Both the position numbers and the translations under genes were made by a program. Positions 1 through 5,700 of a DNA stretch of 7,777 bases are shown here, one piece after another. Where the stretch lies: the NCBI GenBank assembly GCA_017629415.1, contig JAGBXG010000191.1:1-7777 (forward strand), read 5' to 3'. This DNA comes from Pseudomonadota bacterium (GTDB lineage Bacteria; Myxococcota; Bradymonadia; UBA4248). Each line of letters begins with the position of its first letter. Position 1 is the stretch's first letter. Below the pieces are notes generated by a model. The model searched no databases and was not told the origin of the DNA. It worked only from the letters and a program-made list of their open reading frames with translations.

Positions 1-26
1 AGGTCAGAGCATCATGACCTGAGCTT

Positions 27-52
27 CTTTCGTGTTTAGCCAGACACGAAAG
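27..52. other. Inverted repeat with 9-bp perfect arms
   Basis: CTTTCGTGT (27-35) and ACACGAAAG (44-52) form a perfect stem around an 8-base loop. Just before it, AGGTCA (1-6) and TGACCT (15-20) form another inverted repeat. No T-run follows on either strand, so neither is a clear intrinsic terminator. They may be the tail of a structure that starts outside the window. Confidence 0.5.
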
Positions 53-100
53 CCACTGTCAATCAAACAGGCTGATCCAAATCATACAAGGTTAAAACAA

Positions 101-540
101 TGCTTTGGACGACCTCTCTATCGCGCCTTTGGCGCGGTCTCTCCCACAGGGAGAGAAGATTGATTCGCTTCGCTCATCTGACCTCACTATCGCTCTGCGG
201 GCTTTCTCTCCATAAAAGGAGAGAAAGCTGATGCCCTTCGGGCATCGATTTGCAATCTCTGGGATTGCGGCCGCGAAGCGGCATGATGGTGAGTTATTAA
301 GTCTCGTGCTTTTTTGACCTCACTATCGCCCTTCGTGCATTCTCTCCATAAATGGAGAGAAACCTGATTTGTTTCGCTTCGCTCATCGTTTGCAATCTCT
401 GGGATTGCGGCCGCGAAGAGATGACGTTGGGTGAGTTATCAACTCTAGTGCTTTTTTTGATCTCATTAACGCCCTTCGGGGGGCTTCACAAATTGAGCAA
501 AACTTGATTCGCTTCGCTCATCAGAGCAAACTTGAGAGTT
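101..540. repeat. Array of four degenerate hairpin-rich intergenic repeat units
   Basis: Four units begin with related blocks: GACCTCTCTATCGC (111-124), GACCTCACTATCGC (180-193 and 316-329) and GATCTCATTAACGC (459-472). The two complete middle units are about 136 and 143 bases long. Each carries a TCTCTCC/GGAGAGA hairpin (201-228 and 340-361), a 30-base block identical at 249-278 and 389-418 that includes GCGGCCGC, then GGTGAGTTAT (288-297, 430-439) and GTGC followed by six or seven T (306-315, 448-458). The first unit is shortened (hairpin 138-156) and the last is decayed. The 17-mer GATTCGCTTCGCTCATC occurs at 162-178 and 506-522, nearly at 371-387, and in the second unit is replaced by the perfect hairpin GATGCCC-TTC-GGGCATC (230-246). 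No open reading frame runs through the array. I infer a non-coding repeat family; its function is unknown. Confidence 0.8.
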
Positions 541-728
541 TGGCTTATTTCCTTGGACTGACTCAAGGTATTTGGGTGTATCTGATGAGGTTAAAAAATC
601 GGATTTGAGAGCCTCAGCAGTGTATCACTTTGGCCTTTTTGAATGCTTTGTTGCGCGATTTCTTCGTCACCTGTTTTGCTGCGTTTTTTTTCGCGAACTG
701 ACATCAGCATGATGGTTTGAAAGTGTTT
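541..728. other. Non-coding stretch between repeat array and terminator
   Basis: I see no convincing gene here. The minus strand has a 39-codon open frame (710 to 591) without a ribosome binding site. The sequence 706-716 (AGCATGATGGT) resembles 280-290 of the repeat array (GGCATGATGGT), which could be a remnant of a further repeat unit, but the match is too short to decide. Confidence 0.4.
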
Positions 729-765
729 ATATAACAAAGGCGGCTAAAAGCCGCCTTTGTTATAT
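729..765 (-). terminator. Perfect 17-bp-stem intrinsic terminator after the radical SAM gene
   Basis: ATATAACAAAGGCGGCT (729-745) pairs perfectly with 749-765 around a 3-base loop. Read on the minus strand, the GC-rich core GGCGGC/GCCGCC is preceded by A-rich and followed by T-rich sequence (TTTGTTATAT), as in Rho-independent terminators. It lies 55 bases beyond the stop codon of the radical SAM gene. The symmetry means it could also stop transcription arriving from the left, on the plus strand. Confidence 0.85.
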
Positions 766-820
766 CCATTTGGTTTTGAGTGTATTGCATCGTGGTACAA
801 GGTAATATATTAGATGATAT

Positions 821-1915
821 CTAATCACATTGCTTTAACATTTCATGCAAGCAGCGTGTTGTAGGTGTTGATTTGTTTTCATACAGATGCAACGAACCGC
901 CTTGGCAGATTTTGAATTTATCGCAGTGCTGACATGGACCAAGTTTATGTGTCCAGGAGCGGTCTCTGAAATCTTGGTATTTATTATTCCATACTTCAGA
1001 AAAACGTTCATTGAGGATATCGCCTTGGTCAAAGACTTGAGATATTTCTGGGCATGCGGCGATTTTGCCGTCGAATCGTATGCCACCGACATTGATTCCA
1101 GCTTTGCATTGACACAGGTAGGGTCTAACGAGTCCTTCGTATTCGTCGCCGACAAAACCTTCTTCGGTTAATTCCACTTTGATGTGATCAAGTGATTGTC
1201 GTTGATCTCGTATGAAGTCGAGAATGATTTTGATATCGTTATGATCGAGCAGGAGATCTTTATTTTCAGCGGCACGTCCGATGGCAATAACGGGGGCGAG
1301 TCTCCAGCGTTTTATTTTTAGATTTTGCACCCATGTTTTCATCTCTTCGAGATGGGGGATGCAAGGTTTTGTTATGGTTGACAGTATTTCTAAGATGCCC
1401 CGGTATTTAGCGCAACGTAAATGATGGATGGCGTCTACGACGTGTTTTGAAGCGTTAGGACAACGTTGTTTATCGTTAATTTCTGGGATACTGTCGCAAG
1501 AGAGGGAGATGGAGTGTATTCCGCATTGAACCAGACGCTCTGCAGTTTCAGCGTTTAGGAGCGTCGAATTGGATACCATGCCATAGTAGAATCCTCGCTC
1601 CTGCAATCGTTTGAAAATATCAAATATGTCCGGTCTAAATAAAGGTTCGCCGCCAGTGACAGCAATCATGACTTTTTGAGGCACAAAGTCATCAGCGATT
1701 TGATCGATAATATCAAGCCATTGTTGAGTCGTTAACTCTGTGCTGTTGCATGTATTTGTGCAATCGCTACCGCAATAGCGGCAGCTGATATTGCATCGTC
1801 TTGATACTTCAAGGAATAAATATTCCAATTCATGTTCATCGCGTTGAATGGATGATTGGATTTGGTGAAGTTTCCATTTGAAGTGATTAAAAATCATTTG
1901 TTTGAGGTTTGGCAT
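821..1915 (-). CDS. Radical SAM/SPASM enzyme of the rSAM/lipoprotein system (TIGR04133-like)
   Basis: This 364-residue protein has the radical SAM cluster motif C41-x3-C45-x2-C48, which binds a 4Fe-4S cluster and S-adenosylmethionine, and the GGEP motif at 88-91. The C-terminal third is a SPASM-type auxiliary-cluster domain: C270-x12-G-x4-C288, then C328-x2-C331-x5-C337, C355 and C363, with C268 close by. From memory, the segments LFLEVSRRCNISC, CGSDC, KRWRL, CxAGIN, ACPE and CQGGSLHLY match the radical SAM family of the 'rSAM/lipoprotein system' (TIGR04133), known mainly from Bacteroidetes. Such SPASM enzymes typically modify a peptide or protein encoded nearby; the product for this family is unknown to me. 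The gene starts 35 bases after the stop of the lipoprotein gene and is almost certainly co-transcribed with it. The ATG at 1915 has no strong Shine-Dalgarno, but the N-terminus looks intact. I am sure of the superfamily and fairly sure of the subfamily. Confidence 0.88.
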   Translation of the reverse strand: MPNLKQMIFNHFKWKLHQIQSSIQRDEHELEYLFLEVSRRCNISCRYCGSDCTNTCNSTELTTQQWLDIIDQIADDFVPQKVMIAVTGGEPLFRPDIFDIFKRLQERGFYYGMVSNSTLLNAETAERLVQCGIHSISLSCDSIPEINDKQRCPNASKHVVDAIHHLRCAKYRGILEILSTITKPCIPHLEEMKTWVQNLKIKRWRLAPVIAIGRAAENKDLLLDHNDIKIILDFIRDQRQSLDHIKVELTEEGFVGDEYEGLVRPYLCQCKAGINVGGIRFDGKIAACPEISQVFDQGDILNERFSEVWNNKYQDFRDRSWTHKLGPCQHCDKFKICQGGSLHLYENKSTPTTRCLHEMLKQCD

Positions 1916-1950
1916 GGTGTTTCTATAAAAATAGATTGAATTGGAAAGGT

Positions 1951-2265
1951 TTATTCCTCAGATTTATTTCTACAATCGATGTATGGAAAATCGATGAATT
2001 CACGCACACAATCTATTTGTTCTGCACCTGTTTTATCTCCGCAACAGTTGTCAATGTTTTCCTTTGTATATTGACAAATCCCATCATCGCCATATATTTG
2101 ATCCATACATTCGTTATATAGCCCAAATTCGTCGGTATTATGACAACAATCCTCGATTTCTTCTTTAGACATTATAGGTCCATATTCACATGCCGTTGTT
2201 GAGGCACCTAGTCCAAATAATGCACCGAATGTTACAATAATGCGTTTTAATAGTTTTCTTTTCAT
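1951..2265 (-). CDS. Small cysteine-rich lipoprotein with two tandem CC modules, putative partner/substrate of the rSAM enzyme
   Basis: The protein has 104 residues from the ATG at 2265. An in-frame GTG at 2289 would add eight residues, but the ATG gives a proper signal peptide: a KRKLLKR basic start, a hydrophobic stretch 9-20, then ASTTAC with the likely lipidated cysteine at 26. The mature start C-E-Y-G-P resembles the C-x-Y-G-x-P start I recall for lipoproteins of the rSAM/lipoprotein system (TIGR04134). The rest consists of two modules, about 33-64 and 67-98, with cysteines 40, 41, 53, 64 and 74, 75, 86, 98 in register. Each starts with a KE[EN]I[ED][DN]CC motif. The remainder is acidic and has no membrane segment. 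With eight non-lipid cysteines it could be disulfide-bonded, bind metal, or be modified by the downstream radical SAM enzyme; the last is inferred from gene order. AAAA-rich sequence with GAG precedes the ATG, a weak ribosome binding site. Confidence 0.8.
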   Translation of the reverse strand: MKRKLLKRIIVTFGALFGLGASTTACEYGPIMSKEEIEDCCHNTDEFGLYNECMDQIYGDDGICQYTKENIDNCCGDKTGAEQIDCVREFIDFPYIDCRNKSEE

Positions 2266-2284
2266 TTTTTTCTCAAATAAGTAG

Positions 2285-2300
2285 ATCACACTCCTGTGAT
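2285..2300 (-). promoter_or_regulatory. Leader hairpin with GGAG loop upstream of the lipoprotein gene
   Basis: On the minus strand ATCACA-GGAG-TGTGAT forms a perfect 6-bp stem with a Shine-Dalgarno-like loop, ending 19 bases before the ATG at 2265. The loop is too far (25 bases) to serve that ATG directly and too close to serve the GTG at 2289. It could be a leader-RNA structure or a protein-binding palindrome. The arms are in the reverse order of a CRP site, so CRP is not suggested. Confidence 0.35.
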
Positions 2301-2315
2301 ACTGATGAATGCGTT

Positions 2316-2337
2316 ATCGACAGCCGATCGACAGCCG
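2316..2337. repeat. Short tandem repeat, 2 x 11 bp
   Basis: ATCGACAGCCG occurs twice head to tail (2316-2326 and 2327-2337) in the leader region of the lipoprotein/rSAM unit. It has no coding frame of its own. It may be a replication-slippage product or a paired binding site. Confidence 0.6.
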
Positions 2338-2435
2338 CGTATGGTTTTTTATCACGCAATTCCTCTTCAGTCGCTTAATCTTGGTTGAGTATGAGTTGAA
2401 AAAGTTATTTCTATAATTTACAGCCTTTTGTAGGT

Positions 2436-2490
2436 TGTAAATTTACATTATTGTATATGCATATATAAAAAAATACAAGCATTTAAATGC
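2436..2490. promoter_or_regulatory. Cluster of three perfect 12-bp palindromes, possible operators
   Basis: TGTAAATTTACA (2436-2447), TATATGCATATA (2454-2465) and GCATTTAAATGC (2479-2490) are each perfect palindromes. They surround and overlap the candidate -10/-35 elements, which is where repressor sites would lie. AT-rich DNA makes short palindromes common, but three 12-mers within 55 bases is notable. The three do not share one consensus, which argues against a single regulator. Confidence 0.35.
2450..2478 (-). promoter_or_regulatory. Candidate sigma70-type promoter for the lipoprotein/rSAM unit
   Basis: On the minus strand TTGTAT (2478-2473) and TACAAT (2455-2450) are separated by exactly 17 bases of AT-rich DNA. 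The -10 box matches the TATAAT consensus at five of six positions, the -35 at three of six. Transcription from here would give a leader of roughly 180 bases before the ATG at 2265. In such AT-rich sequence a chance match is possible, but no other comparably good match was noticed upstream of the gene. Confidence 0.4.
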
Positions 2491-2592
2491 CTAAAAAATA
2501 TGAAGAATGATCATGTGTTGTGTTAGAAATGATCCGTGGTTATGATGGTAGTTTCATGTAATTTGATTAGATTTGGTGTGGCAAGTAAAGAT

Positions 2593-2705
2593 GCCGCCAG
2601 CGTATGGCATAGCCGGCGGCTGGCGGCCGTATGCGTAGCATAGGCCGGCAAGCAGGGCGTATCGGGCGAAGCCCGATAGCGCCGTAGGGGGCTTGGCCCC
2701 CTTTT
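2593..2705. repeat. GC-rich intergenic island with three strong hairpins (REP-like element)
   Basis: A sharply GC-rich block sits within AT-rich flanks. It contains GCCGCCAGC (2593-2601) pairing with GCTGGCGGC (2619-2627), TATCGGGC-GAA-GCCCGATA (2660-2678), and GGGGGC-TTG-GCCCCC followed by TTTT (2687-2705). It begins about 35 bases past the stop of the giant gene. The last hairpin has its T-run on the plus strand, so it resembles a plus-strand terminator rather than one for the giant gene. The block looks like a dispersed intergenic repeat, possibly also helping to end or stabilise the giant transcript; a 64-codon frame through it on the minus strand is not credited as a gene. Confidence 0.6.
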
Positions 2706-2739
2706 AGAACCCTCCATAAAACGACATATTCTTTATAAA

Positions 2740-5700
2740 CTAGATGCCATATGAAGGATCAATCACGATATATGTAGAGCGATAGATACTATTTCCGATA
2801 TCTTTTTTATCCGTAGCAGGTTTTTCACCTCCGAAACCCGCGTTTCCTTCTCTACTACTACCGTTAGAACTTGTACACTGGCTAGTATTGTTCGTACTAT
2901 CGCATTTGAATAGATTGTTCGCATCTTCACGAGCTTTAGGCGCATCACCGCCAAAGCCATCAAATCCGTCGCCACCATAAAGTACGCTTTGCGCTACAAT
3001 ATACTCTTCAGGTTTTCTAAAGATATTATAAAGATATGTCCCTACCCCAATATTGATATTGGTTTGTGCCAAGAATGCTACTTTTTCATCGGATGTCATG
3101 TCATCTCTGTAGCCTGCATCTGCCAACTGGGACTGATTGAGCACGAAAGCAACACCGATGGCTTGTCCAGCTAACCCTGCGGCACCACCGCCACCGCCGC
3201 CACCAGTTCCACCGACACCGCCGCCACTGGCTAACAAACAACGCTTCCTGTTAGGTATTTCTTCAGGTTCAAAGAGCCCACCATCCCCACGCCAACCGCC
3301 ATATCGTCCGGATTGACCAGGTTGACCGTTGCCACCGATGCCAGGCGTTAAATCCAAAATATTATAACTTCCCGCGCTTCTTGGCGTAACATTCAACTCC
3401 AATTTTCGCGCCGACAAACTGGGAGGTGTCAACTGCATACCGATGACAGTTGCGCCTGTACCACCTGCCTGACCGCCATGTCCACCGCAGCCACCGTGTC
3501 CACCTGAACCTGCATGAATCCAATATTTAGATTTGGGTGAACTTGTATTCTTATCCCAATCATCCCATTGCATGAGCATGCCATCAACCGAACCACCGCC
3601 GCCGCCACCACCGGACAAGCCATAGGTACCATTTCCGATTGATGTATCGCTGTCAACGGTCAAACCGTGTTTGCTCATTTTAAAAGCATAAGGATCTTTT
3701 TTGAAAACACGTTGATTATTTTCATCTAATTTAAAGAATGATCCACCTTTGCCACCTTTGCCATGTTCACCATTGCCAGCGCATTTGGCAAAACCTTGAG
3801 GTACAGACGTTTGTGTTGGATTTGATGAAGTCGATGAATCCGCTGGTTTAGTACATGCATAATAATCATAGCAATCCTCACACTCGGTTTGCTCCATTTC
3901 TGCACAAGACTGTTTATTTTCTTGAATATTATTGTAGGTAACCCTAGTGCCTCCTTTTATGACATCATTCGCAGTACCACCGTTGAATCCATTCGCTCCG
4001 CCCGTGTTAACCCACACGCGTTTTGTTTCATTCATTTGATTTACAGTATGTTCTGGGTATGCATAGACATACATTTCTGTAGAACGTGCACCAGGAATGC
4101 CACCTCTTGGATCTGAGCCATCGGGACATACATATTGCATGACGGATGACATACCACTTTCAATATACGGCCATAAGACCTTTTCATTTTCTATTTTATA
4201 TTTTGAACGATCAAACTTTTGATAATAAGGTTTTGTGCTATGTGTGATATTGCTGAGATAATACGACATCGTATAGTTATATGGCTGAGTTTTTTCATCG
4301 CGATTTGCCTCATACACGTATCTATCCATACGCGCATTAATACCACTTGCAAAAGACGGTTTGAAGAACTGCTCTTGACAACGCCACTCGCCATTCGAAT
4401 ATTTCGTACATGTTGGATAGGTGCGCTCTTCATAAATATTATTAGAATTATGTGCTTCCTGAGTTCTATCCAATCCAGGCGCTCCAATCACGGATAATGT
4501 AGACTTGTCAAAAGTCACATCTGCACATCCAAAAGGACCACAGGTGAGACCCACCATCGTAATGCCATTGGGTGAGGATACCTGATATTGACTGCCATTA
4601 AAGATAAGATCCATATTGCTGAAAAGCACCGACATGGCATCCGGCAATGGCATATAAGATCCATCAGATCGTTTCCATGCGCGTCCATCGTTAGCATGAA
4701 TGAACGGTACAAAGTTTTGACCACCTCTGTCAAATGTATTGGGTAATTGATAATTATATGTCGTCACCACACCACTATTGGGAACCCAACTATTCAGACC
4801 TGTTTGACCATCATACTGCACCCCAAATCCACCGTAAATACGTACGCGATGTTTAGGCGGATAAATCTCACCCGGCAGTAAATAATTTTGGGCACAGCCC
4901 GTCGTTGGAACGGAAGGTTCAGGCAATGGCGTACCATCTTCCGAAAGCTTGGGTGAAATACGTGATGTATCACCACATTTTAAGCCTCTGTCGACATTGG
5001 AACCGGATGTACACCCCGTTCCAGTCAGTTCACAATTGATTTGAGCTAAAGTCTTTCCTTGATTTTCTTTAGGTGGAACAGGAGTGGAAAGGGGTTGATT
5101 GTAAAGATATTCATTCATAGCATAATGGAGCGTCGTAACGGGTATCGCAATCGCAGTTTTTGCCCATGGATCCTCTGCATATGTTGATTTTCCAACTTCA
5201 GTACTCACAAAAATATCCTGACAACGCAGATCCCCATTGGCACCAATCGTTTGACCACAGGCCTTCGTCAGGGCTTTTTGAAGCGAAGCTAATGGGAATT
5301 GTGCGGTGCCATCTTGCTCGTCATTTCCCATCGCATTCCCTTCACCTTTGGGCGCATATTTATGGACAAAAACGGCGTTACTCGCATCATAATCATAGCC
5401 ATCGCAGTTAGAGTCAATACCATCACCAAAGAAGTCATGGGATCGCGGCGTAAACATGGCATATCGAACGACTTCACCATAAAGTTTATGGGTAAGCGCA
5501 CCACGATAATGGTTGCAAGCGGTTATTTCAATGGTACAAATATTAATTGAACCATCTGCATTTTGGGCACCATCCGTGATAATGGCTTGAAAATCTTCAT
5601 CTATTAAACCGTCACAATCTTCGTCAATACCATTACAGGCCAATGCCATGCTTTCTTGATCATTTCCCGTATAAACACCATCCGTAACCGTGTTGCCCCC

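Larger units (their letters stand above)
2301..2739. other. Intergenic region between giant gene and lipoprotein/rSAM unit
   Basis: No gene is supported in these bases. They hold, from the giant gene's stop leftwards, the GC-rich three-hairpin island, an AT-rich stretch with the candidate promoter and palindromes, and the 2 x 11-bp repeat. The strong change in base composition inside the region suggests that the GC-rich island was inserted. Confidence 0.6.

Noticed and set aside
101..540. CRISPR array
   Set aside because: The repeats are long, degenerate and unevenly spaced, and they contain nested hairpins rather than short identical repeats with unique spacers.
591..710. 39-codon minus-strand frame starting MLMSVREKKRSK
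   Set aside because: There is no ribosome binding site, promoter or recognisable family, and it lies beyond the terminator of the radical SAM gene.
887..1171. Plus-strand 94-codon frame inside the radical SAM gene
   Set aside because: It is antisense to a gene with clear catalytic and SPASM motifs and has no features of its own.
2266..2289. GTG at 2289 as start of the lipoprotein
   Set aside because: It places IYLFEKK before the basic n-region and overlaps the leader hairpin; the ATG at 2265 gives a standard lipoprotein signal.
2285..2300. CRP-type operator
   Set aside because: The arms read TCACA...TGTGA, the reverse order of TGTGA-N6-TCACA, and the spacing is four rather than six.
2523..2717. 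64-codon open frame on the minus strand through the GC-rich island
   Set aside because: It follows the hairpins of a repeat-like element, has low-complexity content rich in Pro, Arg and Ala, and has no domain; it is best explained as a chance frame in a repeat.
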